A DNA stretch of 64,000 nt, taken from NCBI RefSeq assembly GCF_002307475.1, contig NZ_NTMH01000040.1, positions 558,001 to 622,000 of the forward strand, read 5' to 3'. This DNA is from Pantoea allii (GTDB taxonomy: Bacteria; Pseudomonadota; Gammaproteobacteria; Enterobacterales; Enterobacteriaceae). Below are positions 17,021-25,398 of this stretch, piece by piece (the stretch's first letter is position 1; the number at the start of each line of letters is the position of its first letter). The notes below the pieces were generated by a model. The model was not told where the DNA came from. It made no database searches and was given only the letters and a program-made list of their open reading frames with translations. Both the position numbers and the translations under genes were made by a program.

Positions 17021-18304
17021 ATGCCAATAAATACAGCTGCCATGCAAGAAAAACTATTAAGTATCATGCAAAGCGTTGGTCAAAATATCTACCTGAAATC
17101 AGTGATGAGCGGCATGATGCTCGTGTTACCAGCAACCATCATGAGTTCCGTCGCCACGCTTCTTAAGGTATTCCCTTTCCAGCCCTACCAGGATTTTCTT
17201 GTTCGCTACGAACTAGTAAGGTTTTTTGATATACCTATCAATTTCACCAACAACTTTCTGGCAGTCATTGTTTCATTTTCGGTAGCTTACACGCTGGCTA
17301 AAAACCTCAATGTTGATAGCTTCATGGCCGGTCTGCTTTCAATGATTTCATTCTTTATACTTACACCCTATAACCCTGGAGAGATCGGTCCACTGGGGCA
17401 ATCATATTTAATTCCAAGCCAATGGTTAGGTGCCATGGGGTTGTTTACGGGGATTTTGGTTGCCATTGTATCAACCCGTATTTTTACAGGCATTACCCGA
17501 AAGGGATTAATTATTAAAATGCCAGAGAATGTCCCGGATTTTATATCAAAATCCTTTTCATCGCTCATTCCTGGTATTGTAATCCTGACAACATTTACTG
17601 TTATATCTGCGGTTATAACGATTAATGGTTATGGTAGCATCCATCAAATCATCTATAAACTCATCCAGTCGCCACTCACATCTCTTGGATCAGGCATTGG
17701 ATCTATTATTTTTGTTGCAGTGCTTGCTCAGTTGCTCTGGTTCTTTGGTCTTCACGGGCACGCCATAACGCTAGGCATTGTAGCCCCTATATGGTTTGCT
17801 ATGGATGCACAGCAACTGGCTGCGTATGCTGCAGGCATTGAATTACCTAACATCACAGGTTTTGCATTCTTTATGACCTATGGTGTTGCGGGCGATTTAT
17901 TACCATTAGCGATTATGTTGGCTTTTTTTGCAAAGAGTAGTCGATATAAAACTTTAGGTAAAATAGCCCTTCCTCCCGCGGTATTCACAATTGGTGAACC
18001 CATGGCCTACGGTGTACCTTTGGTCATGAACTTTGCTTTAGCTATTCCCTACATCCTTATCAACGGGATTATGTTGGGCATCGCATATTATCTAACTGTA
18101 ACTGGAATATTGCCGAGGGTCGCTGGCGTCAGCACGCCTGCGGGGATGCCTATCATAATCTCAGGATTCATGCAGGGTAGCTGGAAAATAGCGGCATTCC
18201 AGTTTATTGGGTTGTTTGTAAGATTTTCAGCCTGGTACTTCTTCTTCAAGATAGCTGATGCGTTAGCCTGTAAAGAAGAAACGGATGAAATCTGTGCGAG
18301 TTAG
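17021..18304 (+). CDS. PTS lactose/cellobiose-family IIC permease
   Basis: This protein of about 427 residues is an EIIC of the lactose/N,N-diacetylchitobiose/cellobiose family. It has many membrane helices, the early segment KSVMSGMMLVLPATIMSSVA, a central LLWFFGLHGHAITLGIVAP (family motif around GxHG), and TIGEPMAYGVPLVMN with the conserved Glu that contacts the sugar. An earlier ATG at 17009 has no Shine-Dalgarno. ATG 17021 follows GATGGA by about eight bases and gives the usual N-terminus, so I prefer it. It begins the locus that ends with IIB and IIA. It should import and phosphorylate an oligosaccharide or glycoside. Confidence 0.87.
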   Translation: MPINTAAMQEKLLSIMQSVGQNIYLKSVMSGMMLVLPATIMSSVATLLKVFPFQPYQDFLVRYELVRFFDIPINFTNNFLAVIVSFSVAYTLAKNLNVDSFMAGLLSMISFFILTPYNPGEIGPLGQSYLIPSQWLGAMGLFTGILVAIVSTRIFTGITRKGLIIKMPENVPDFISKSFSSLIPGIVILTTFTVISAVITINGYGSIHQIIYKLIQSPLTSLGSGIGSIIFVAVLAQLLWFFGLHGHAITLGIVAPIWFAMDAQQLAAYAAGIELPNITGFAFFMTYGVAGDLLPLAIMLAFFAKSSRYKTLGKIALPPAVFTIGEPMAYGVPLVMNFALAIPYILINGIMLGIAYYLTVTGILPRVAGVSTPAGMPIIISGFMQGSWKIAAFQFIGLFVRFSAWYFFFKIADALACKEETDEICAS

Positions 18305-18359
18305 ATAATCAAAATCTGGAAGTTGACCATGAGAAATACACTACGCCACGGTGGGTTAA

Positions 18360-20975
18360 ATGTTGCAAATTAATTATCAGACCAGTCGAATTGTTGTCGA
18401 CAGACTCCCTGTTGCATGTCACTGGAGCGTTAAGCATATACAAACATCGTACCATGTAACAATTTTAAAAGACGATTCCGTGGTGCATGAACTTACTGGG
18501 GTTGGCGATAGCACAGATCTCCTTTTAACTGGCTTTGAGTTGAGTGAATACGGCACATATACTGTGAGGATTAATTCATGCAACAGTGCTGGTAGTATGG
18601 TTTCACTGACTAATTCATTCATTACGGGTAATCTGGGTAACTTCCACGGCAACTGGATAGCAAAATCTTTTCAGAACATTAAAGATAAACCAGAAGATAG
18701 CAGTACGCGAAACACGGTTCTCAGGAAATGTTTCCCTATCCAAAATGCAATCGATAGGGCTGTAATAAACATTGCTGGCCTTGGATTCTATAATCTATAT
18801 ATAAATGGGGATAAAGTATCAAGGAATGAACTTAATACCGACTGGACTAATTACTCGAAAACCGTCTATTACGATACCTATGAGATAAAAGATTACTTAA
18901 AAACGGGTAGCAATACTTTAATCATTGAACTGGGGAATGGGTGGTATGCTCCCTCCGAAATGAAACTATTCGGGAAGTATAATCTTCGCGACATGTTATG
19001 TTCAGGGGTGACTCAGGCGATCGCTGATATTTTTATACAGGGTGAGGGCCTGTCAGTACGTCTATCGACGGATGAGACATGGGAATGCACTGAAGGCGCA
19101 TATTTTACCAACAATATCTACCTGGGCGAAACCGTAGACTCCCGATTGTTCAGTGGTCGCAATACCACAGAACTGGTATCACCCAGATGGAATAACGTCC
19201 TCCTGGCGAAAGGGCCACAAGGGCAGATGGTGTCCAGTTATATCCCCAAGATAGAAAAAATTAAGTGTGTGGACTTTAAAGAAATCCATGTTCTGAATGA
19301 ATCAGAATTCATCGTAGATTTTGGGGAAACCCTTTCAGGGCTTATTGACCTTTCGGTGAGCGCCTCCGAAGGACAAGTTATCACTCTGACATATGCTGAG
19401 TGTCTCGACGATGATTACACGTTGAATACCGGGTCAACGCTGGCTGGCTTCATTGGAAAAGAGGTAGCACCCGGCATTGTTATAAATGGTGGAGAGTCAT
19501 CACCCGGTCGTGCAGAGCAAATCGACCAGCTCATTTGTCGAAGTGGCATCAATCATCTGGTTAATAAGTATACCTATCATTCTTTTCGCTATGTGAAAGT
19601 GAGTGGAATGAACCTGGATCAGTTACTCTGCATTATGGCGCACAAGGCATACAGCAAACTCGAAAGCGCCGGCGATTTTCTTTGCTCAGACTTGTATTTA
19701 AACCGGCTGTATGAGATTGCGCGTAATACCAAACTAAACAATATTCACTCCGTGTTCAGTGATTGCGCGCGGGAGCGGTTCGCGTATGGTGGGGACATCG
19801 TTGCTCTGGCAAAATCTCAGGTTTATCAGTTTAATTCTGCAAAGATGTACGAAAAAACCCTTTCAGACTTTATCAACGACACGCGGAAAAATGGTGGTTT
19901 TCCTGAAACGGCACCATTTGTGGGAATTAAAACAAACGGAACCGGGGAAACAGCCGGCCCTTTGGGATGGCAGCTTGTTGTTCCCTTTTTGCTTAACATT
20001 CATTACCAGCACTATGGAACGCTGGATCTCGCACGTGCGTTTTTTCCATTCCTGGAGCGTCAGCTTGAACACCTTAACAGTGTCGGGTATGAAGGGCTTC
20101 TCGACTGCTGCCTCGGGGATTGGGGGAGTCGAGATTCTGGTGCCGTTGACTATAAGTCTGGTTCGCCCGCTCGCAATTTCACGACCGCATGTATCTATTA
20201 TCTGCATGTAAAGCTACTCCATAAATTCAGCACTATTCTTAAACTGAGCGGTAAGTCTGAATTTTATGCGAAACAAACACTTGAAATCAGGGATCGTATT
20301 ATTACTGATTTTCGAAATGCTGATGACAGCTTTGCAGATAAAAGTCAGACAAGCTATGTTTTTGCACTCTATATGGAATTAAGTGATAACCCCAAAAAGT
20401 TAGCCAGTGAACTGGCTAATGCTATCCGCGATAATAATTACCTGGTAACCTGCGGAATTTTTGGGCAAAGCTTCCTGTATGAAGTTCTCCGTCATTATGA
20501 TGAAAATGAAGTAATCATGAAATGGCTTCACGCCTGTGGGGGATTCAAAAGTATGCTTCATGACGAGGATACTACCCTGAAAGAATTTTTTGGTGATAAT
20601 AAGAATGGCTCATGCAATCATGCGATGTTCAGTTCTTATACTAGCTGGATGACTCAAGGGCCAGGAGGTATTATTATTGAGGATAATGCAAGAGGTAGTG
20701 ATACTGTAAGAATACAACCTGCATTTTTGGATTCATTACAGTTCGTCGACTGTACACATCACACTGTGAGGGGATACATTTCTTGCAAATGGCAACGTCT
20801 TGCAAAAGGTATTGAAATAGTGATCAATATTCCATTTAATTTAAAAAAATGCATTCTGGTTATCTCAGAAGAGTATAATGTCACGGGTAACATCCATGAA
20901 CCTCAGTATTCCGATGGTGTTAATCAATACTTTGATATACGAAATGCTGGTGAGGTCAGCGTGTTACTGACCTGA
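18360..20975 (+). CDS. GH78 alpha-L-rhamnosidase, cytoplasmic
   Basis: This 871-residue protein follows the GH78 domain order: an N-terminal beta-domain around residues 1-105, then a second one with the carbohydrate-binding pattern GLGFYNLYINGDKVSRNELN and an NGWY motif. Next is a long (alpha/alpha)6 barrel from about residue 440 and a C-terminal beta domain. FSDCARERFAYGGD (Glu472) stands where family members have 'DCPxRxExxGWxGD', whose Glu is the general acid; the usual Trp is replaced. There is no signal peptide, so it cleaves rhamnosides inside the cell after PTS import. Released rhamnose can enter RhaABD. Base composition is AT-richer than flanking core genes. Confidence 0.88.
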   Translation: MLQINYQTSRIVVDRLPVACHWSVKHIQTSYHVTILKDDSVVHELTGVGDSTDLLLTGFELSEYGTYTVRINSCNSAGSMVSLTNSFITGNLGNFHGNWIAKSFQNIKDKPEDSSTRNTVLRKCFPIQNAIDRAVINIAGLGFYNLYINGDKVSRNELNTDWTNYSKTVYYDTYEIKDYLKTGSNTLIIELGNGWYAPSEMKLFGKYNLRDMLCSGVTQAIADIFIQGEGLSVRLSTDETWECTEGAYFTNNIYLGETVDSRLFSGRNTTELVSPRWNNVLLAKGPQGQMVSSYIPKIEKIKCVDFKEIHVLNESEFIVDFGETLSGLIDLSVSASEGQVITLTYAECLDDDYTLNTGSTLAGFIGKEVAPGIVINGGESSPGRAEQIDQLICRSGINHLVNKYTYHSFRYVKVSGMNLDQLLCIMAHKAYSKLESAGDFLCSDLYLNRLYEIARNTKLNNIHSVFSDCARERFAYGGDIVALAKSQVYQFNSAKMYEKTLSDFINDTRKNGGFPETAPFVGIKTNGTGETAGPLGWQLVVPFLLNIHYQHYGTLDLARAFFPFLERQLEHLNSVGYEGLLDCCLGDWGSRDSGAVDYKSGSPARNFTTACIYYLHVKLLHKFSTILKLSGKSEFYAKQTLEIRDRIITDFRNADDSFADKSQTSYVFALYMELSDNPKKLASELANAIRDNNYLVTCGIFGQSFLYEVLRHYDENEVIMKWLHACGGFKSMLHDEDTTLKEFFGDNKNGSCNHAMFSSYTSWMTQGPGGIIIEDNARGSDTVRIQPAFLDSLQFVDCTHHTVRGYISCKWQRLAKGIEIVINIPFNLKKCILVISEEYNVTGNIHEPQYSDGVNQYFDIRNAGEVSVLLT

Positions 20976-21011
20976 ACGCTTCATTAATTAAAAGCTCCAT
21001 GTAGGTGTTTT

Positions 21012-21956
21012 ATGATCAATCCTGAAATACATGACAGTCTGTTAGCATATACAGAGAGAGAACTTGAGATTTTACGTGCTAACTATCAGCTGAGTCATAA
21101 GTTTAAGAACCGCATGGAGCGTAGGTTTTTTAAAGATAACTATATTTATATTGAAAAACAGACTCGTTTCACAAAAGTGTCCTTGCATTCACATGATTTT
21201 ATAGAACTCATCTATATCTATCAAGGAAGTATGCGTCAAAATGTCAATGGCGTGCCCATGACATTACAGGAAGGGGAAATTATGCTCCTCAACCAGTTTG
21301 CTAAACACGAAATTGATTCTGCCGGCCATAACGACATCATCATCAACTTCATCATCAAAACGGAGTTTTTTGGCAAATTAATGTCGTTGTTTGATGAGGA
21401 TAACCTGATATCGGATTTCATTCTCGCGTCAATAAATGGTAAGCGTCGTTATGGGGAACATATTCATTTCAAAGTCGGTGAAATAGATTCTATCCAGAAC
21501 ATTATGCACATCATCATTACTGAGATTTATAGCGCAAATAAACTTAGAGAGGTGCGCGTTAATTTTTTAGTGGGTTTGTTGCTGACCGAATTACTTGCAA
21601 ATATTGAGTGTAGTGACTATCACATTAATGGAACTTACAATAATTCGATATCAACATCTGTCCTCAGATATATTGATGAGAATTATAAGGTTGCGACACT
21701 TAACGACATTTCTCGCAGGTTAAATCAGCCGAATTATAAGGTAAGCAAATTACTCAAAGACTTCACCGGAAAGAACTTTAGTGAACTCCTTATTGAAAAA
21801 AGGTTGGATATCCTAACGCATTTACTAAAAAACACAAATTATTCAATAATTGACGCAATCAACATGTCCGGTTATGAAAATGCCACTCACTGCTATAAAA
21901 TATTCAAGAATAAATACGGCATGAGTATCAAGGAATATCGCAATAGTTTTAACTAA
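21012..21956 (+). CDS. AraC-family regulator of the PTS-rhamnosidase locus
   Basis: This 314-residue protein has a cupin-like sensor (HSHDFIELIYIYQGSMRQNV, VPMTLQEGEIMLLNQ) around residues 60-110. Its C-terminal AraC helix-turn-helix pair lies from about residue 220 (ATLNDISRRLNQPNYKVSKL and YSIIDAINMSGYENATHCYK). It starts 36 bases after the rhamnosidase and is followed by a terminator, so it closes the first transcript. By position it is the local sugar-responsive activator. RhaS/RhaR also have a cupin plus AraC layout, but this is a distant relative, not a copy. Confidence 0.85.
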   Translation: MINPEIHDSLLAYTERELEILRANYQLSHKFKNRMERRFFKDNYIYIEKQTRFTKVSLHSHDFIELIYIYQGSMRQNVNGVPMTLQEGEIMLLNQFAKHEIDSAGHNDIIINFIIKTEFFGKLMSLFDEDNLISDFILASINGKRRYGEHIHFKVGEIDSIQNIMHIIITEIYSANKLREVRVNFLVGLLLTELLANIECSDYHINGTYNNSISTSVLRYIDENYKVATLNDISRRLNQPNYKVSKLLKDFTGKNFSELLIEKRLDILTHLLKNTNYSIIDAINMSGYENATHCYKIFKNKYGMSIKEYRNSFN

Positions 21957-21978
21957 CCCTCTTTCCCTGTTCGGAAAA

Positions 21979-22005
21979 GTCAGGCATTTTTGTCTGGCTT
22001 TTTTT
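21979..22005 (+). terminator. Intrinsic terminator after the AraC gene
   Basis: GTCAGGCA (21979-21986) pairs with TGTCTGGC (21991-21998) including two G-U pairs, with a TTTT loop and seven T residues. It separates the IIC-rhamnosidase-AraC transcript from the porin-esterase-IIB-IIA transcript. Confidence 0.75.
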
Positions 22006-22143
22006 AAATTTAATATTGAATGCAAAATTCGACATACAAAAACACAAGCCTGGTTATAACTCTACTTTGGCGGTCAAATATAATGGTTGTGATTTCTTTT
22101 ATTATTAAAAAATTACCCTACCATTACCAGTGGAGCTATAATA

Positions 22144-23427
22144 ATGTGTTTAAATAAAATAACGCTTTATTTATTGCTGTTTTGTAGTTGTATAAATGAA
22201 AGCTATTCTGCAAATATTTCTGAGGATGGCTCGTTTCAATTAAATGGCTATGGAATGGTTGCCGGCGATTTTCAGAGCGAATACAACAGACCCAAAAACA
22301 TGACGCTTCATGCAGATCCCACTGGCCCGAATCAGGACCCGCGAGGAAAAATGGGGGATCTCGGTAACAGCTTTTGGCACGATTATTATACGTCTCTTGC
22401 CGTTACCAAGAAATGGACAGGGATCGGCGCGCCTGAACAGTGGGCTGATTACACTTATCAGGTTGTAGGGTACGGAGATAAAGCTCTTGAAACTGCACAA
22501 AACTATGGGAGATTTGGTGGACTGAATTTCCTGCCAGATGAGTCGAATATCTGGGCGGGCCGCCGCTATCTGGACGAGCGGATCAATGTGTTTGCCTATA
22601 ATACTAAAGAAGTTCACATTGATTCAGGAATAGGTTACAGCAGTAAAAATTTTGATTTTGCTGTAGGGACCGCTCAGATTGACTGGTCAAGCTCTGGCGC
22701 GCCGATGGCCGCAGAAGGTTCACGCCGGATTTTCGACCTCACTTATCGGCTCGGATTAACAGAGTGGGGCATTACTTATGTCAAAGAACTGGATAACCCA
22801 CTTGGTACCGGTGTACAGCAGGCCACAAGTTTCTCAGCTAAATACACTATGCCAAACTACCTGGGCCTGATTAAAGGTCAATCCTCACTACAAATTCAGT
22901 ATGGTAAAGGCGTTATAGCGCAATACCTGAATACCAGCCGAATAAGTGTACTCAGTGAGAAAGGGGATTCATCTGTCAGATTTACTGTCGATGGAAGCAT
23001 TTCACAATTTGAAGATTTTACCGTAAATCCCGCTTTTATATATGAATATACCAAACGTGATAAGTCTGCAGACCGAACCACGGTTATACCCGACCTGGCT
23101 TATTCTGGTGGCGATATGATTTATGGCTACGAAAATGAAACGGGGATTTTTGGTGGCGTAACGGTAAAACAAAACCTTCATCATCAGAACATTTCAATGC
23201 TCTATGAATTTATTGTAAACAATACCAGAAACAAGAATGGGGTCGCCGGCGCTAATGGCAATGCCTACAAAATTTCAGTAGGTCCGGCTCTACAACTGGA
23301 CGTGCTCCCTTATATCGCACCACTTGCCAGTCTGACATTGACCTACGCCGGGGGAGATCGTGAAGTGACCCTGTTGCCGAAAGCATCTGAATGGCGAGTG
23401 GGCTATCGCATGGAAGTCTGGTTCTGA
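22144..23427 (+). CDS. LamB-like carbohydrate porin
   Basis: This 427-residue protein has a signal peptide (about residues 1-23, hydrophobic LYLLLFCSC then SYSA) and outer-membrane beta-strand periodicity ending in an aromatic residue (RMEVWF). Maltoporin-family landmarks are FQLNGYGMVAGDF near the start, GRFGGLNFLPDESNIWAGRR and YLDERINVFAYNTKEVHIDS (LamB has 'WAGKRYYxRxDxxxxD'). It should let oligosaccharides across the outer membrane for the PTS encoded on both sides. The signal peptide contains Cys residues, but I see no good lipobox. It starts a second transcript after the terminator at 21979. Specificity cannot be read. Confidence 0.8.
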   Translation: MCLNKITLYLLLFCSCINESYSANISEDGSFQLNGYGMVAGDFQSEYNRPKNMTLHADPTGPNQDPRGKMGDLGNSFWHDYYTSLAVTKKWTGIGAPEQWADYTYQVVGYGDKALETAQNYGRFGGLNFLPDESNIWAGRRYLDERINVFAYNTKEVHIDSGIGYSSKNFDFAVGTAQIDWSSSGAPMAAEGSRRIFDLTYRLGLTEWGITYVKELDNPLGTGVQQATSFSAKYTMPNYLGLIKGQSSLQIQYGKGVIAQYLNTSRISVLSEKGDSSVRFTVDGSISQFEDFTVNPAFIYEYTKRDKSADRTTVIPDLAYSGGDMIYGYENETGIFGGVTVKQNLHHQNISMLYEFIVNNTRNKNGVAGANGNAYKISVGPALQLDVLPYIAPLASLTLTYAGGDREVTLLPKASEWRVGYRMEVWF

Positions 23428-23462
23428 CGGTGTCTGTCTTTAACGCTATTCAGGAGTAAAAA

Positions 23463-24425
23463 ATGTATAGAAAATCAATTGTGGCATTGACCGCATTCTT
23501 TACCTTATCTGTTTCCGCAGCCGGTCAGGTAGCAGAAAGTAAAAATATCAAATTAACGCCAAATGCACTGGCTGTTGAAATGATCCCTGATATTACTTAC
23601 TCATTTACACAGAATACCATGGGCAGGCCTCTGCAACTGTCAATGGACGTTCTTAAGCCTTATTCCCCAAAACCGCTTCCTGCAGTGGTATTTATCACCG
23701 GCGGGGGATTTATTGATGCACCGAAATCAAAGTTCATTGGCCAACGTGTCGATATTTCACGGGCGGGTTATGTGGTGGCCAGCATAAACTACCGGGTAGT
23801 CCCGACAATGGTCTTTCCAGGCCTGCTTGAAGATGCTAAAACGGCCGTCAGGTTCTTACGCACCAATGCTGACAAACTGGGTATTGACCCTTCCCGGATC
23901 GCCGTGATGGGTGAGTCAGCCGGCGGCTATCTGGCTGCAATGGTCGCCACCACTAACGGCATCAAGACGTTCGATACGACCGAATATTCCGGGCAAAGCA
24001 GCGATGTGCAGGCAGCGATTGATCTGTATGGCTTATCTGATCTCACCACGGTCGGGAAAGATTTTTCTGATGAAATTATAGAGGCGCACAAGTCTCCCGC
24101 TATTCCGGAAGCAATGCTGGTCAACGGCATTCCACGGCAGGGCGGAGGGTCTATTCTTTCTAACCCAGGCAAGGCTAAAGCGGCAAATCCTATAACCTAT
24201 ATCTCCGACAAAACCCCGCCATTTTTACTGATGCACGGCGATGCCGACAATGTGGTGTCGCCAGGCCAGACAGGTATCTTGCATGAGGCGCTTATTGCAC
24301 ATGGACGTGATTCAACGCGTTATATCGTCGCGGGGGCCGACCATGCTGGTTTGATGTGGTATCAGCCTGAGATAACCAAGATCATCATTAATTTTTTGGA
24401 TACCCATTTGAAGGACAAAAAATAA
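23463..24425 (+). CDS. Secreted alpha/beta-hydrolase esterase (acetyl-esterase/HSL-like)
   Basis: This 320-residue protein starts with a signal peptide (about residues 1-20, cleavage near SAAGQ), so it acts in the periplasm or outside. It has an oxyanion loop ITGGGF at about 78-83, the nucleophile motif GESAGG with Ser152, a late Asp (HGDADNVVSP) and the final His in AGADHAG. This is the typical layout of carbohydrate acetyl-esterases and HSL-like esterases. Placed between a sugar porin and PTS subunits, it probably removes acetyl, feruloyl or similar groups from the glycoside before uptake. That role is inference from context. Confidence 0.8.
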   Translation: MYRKSIVALTAFFTLSVSAAGQVAESKNIKLTPNALAVEMIPDITYSFTQNTMGRPLQLSMDVLKPYSPKPLPAVVFITGGGFIDAPKSKFIGQRVDISRAGYVVASINYRVVPTMVFPGLLEDAKTAVRFLRTNADKLGIDPSRIAVMGESAGGYLAAMVATTNGIKTFDTTEYSGQSSDVQAAIDLYGLSDLTTVGKDFSDEIIEAHKSPAIPEAMLVNGIPRQGGGSILSNPGKAKAANPITYISDKTPPFLLMHGDADNVVSPGQTGILHEALIAHGRDSTRYIVAGADHAGLMWYQPEITKIIINFLDTHLKDKK

Positions 24426-24557
24426 CTACGGGTAATGCCGGATCATTCCCGTGATAAAAACGAATTGCAGGTCAGTTGCACTATTGAATTGAACATATTC
24501 TGGGGATTATTTCACTGGTTCAGTGAAAATCTCGATTGTAAAAAATAGGGAGTTAAC

Positions 24558-24863
24558 TTGAAACGTATCTTTTTATGTTGTGCTGCCGGTATGTCTACCA
24601 GCATGGTGATGAAAAAAATGAAACAGGCTGCAGAAAAGAACAACATCGAAGTCGATATCGTTGCGGTTTCGATGGAAGATTTTGATCGGACTCTGGCTCT
24701 GTATGACTGTTGTCTTCTGGGACCACAGATCAAGTATAAATTTGAGGAGTTTCAGGCTAAAGCCATATCAGCGGGAAAAAAAATAGCGGTAATCAATAGC
24801 ATGGATTACGGCATGATGCGCGGAGAGAAAATCCTCAATGATGCACTGGCTCTTTTTGAATAA
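24558..24863 (+). CDS. PTS lactose/cellobiose-family IIB component
   Basis: This 101-residue cytosolic phosphocarrier has the family P-loop CAAGMSTSM, with phosphorylated Cys8, and the C-terminal INSMDYGMMRGEKILNDAL pattern. The start is an unusual TTG at 24558 with AGGGAG five to six bases upstream; no ATG is available in frame at the right place. It passes phosphate from IIA to the sugar bound by the IIC encoded at 17021. The subunits are separated by about 6 kb of porin, esterase, regulator and rhamnosidase genes, an uncommon order. Confidence 0.88.
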   Translation: MKRIFLCCAAGMSTSMVMKKMKQAAEKNNIEVDIVAVSMEDFDRTLALYDCCLLGPQIKYKFEEFQAKAISAGKKIAVINSMDYGMMRGEKILNDALALFE

Positions 24864-24903
24864 CGAACGGTAATCATCAGCAATAACAGAATTGAGGTAG
24901 CAA

Positions 24904-25221
24904 ATGGATATGGAATCAACGGTAATGGAACTCATCATCAATGCAGGTGAGTCCCGTAGCTGTGCCATGCAGGCCCTTAGCGCTGCAAAAAAGGGTGACT
25001 GGCATGAGGTCGAAGCGCAAATGAATGAATCTTTTGCCGCATCTAAGCGGGCTCACGACGTACAAACAATGCTTATTGGTATGGACGAGGGATGCGGCAA
25101 AGTTCAGGTAAATCTGGTCCTGGTTCATGCGCAGGATCATATTATGAATTCGATGTTAGTCCGGGAAATGGTCCAGGAATTCATTGATATTTATCGCCAG
25201 CTTCCAGCGCGTTCTGCATAG
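24904..25221 (+). CDS. PTS lactose/cellobiose-family IIA component
   Basis: This 105-residue all-helical IIA has the family core (INAGESRSCAMQALSAAKKG, DWHEVEAQMNES) and the phospho-histidine segment LVHAQDHIMNS, with His75 and His79 as candidates. GAGG lies seven bases before ATG 24904. It receives phosphate from HPr and hands it to IIB, encoded 40 bases upstream. It is the last gene of the locus; the dispersed hairpin repeat follows 65 bases later and marks the right boundary. Confidence 0.88.
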   Translation: MDMESTVMELIINAGESRSCAMQALSAAKKGDWHEVEAQMNESFAASKRAHDVQTMLIGMDEGCGKVQVNLVLVHAQDHIMNSMLVREMVQEFIDIYRQLPARSA

Positions 25222-25286
25222 CCTCACGCTTTTGCTGACAGATCTCATCTATTGCGTCCATATAATATGGACGCTTATTGATTAAC

Positions 25287-25348
25287 GTCCGCTGCTGCAC
25301 AAAACAGACTGAACCAGGAAAACTGTCCGCCATGAGCCACAAGCGGAC
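25287..25348. repeat. Two-hairpin dispersed repeat, site 4 (A and B units)
   Basis: Unit A is 25287-25309 (GTCCGCTG / AACAGAC, imperfect). Unit B is 25325-25348 (GTCCGC / GCGGAC around CATGAGCCACAA). It lies between the convergent 3' ends of PTS IIA and the TonB receptor. Confidence 0.85.
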
Positions 25349-25398
25349 AATATTAACCCTGTGTGATGGCGGAAAAAATGTACTCCAGGACGTGCGCT

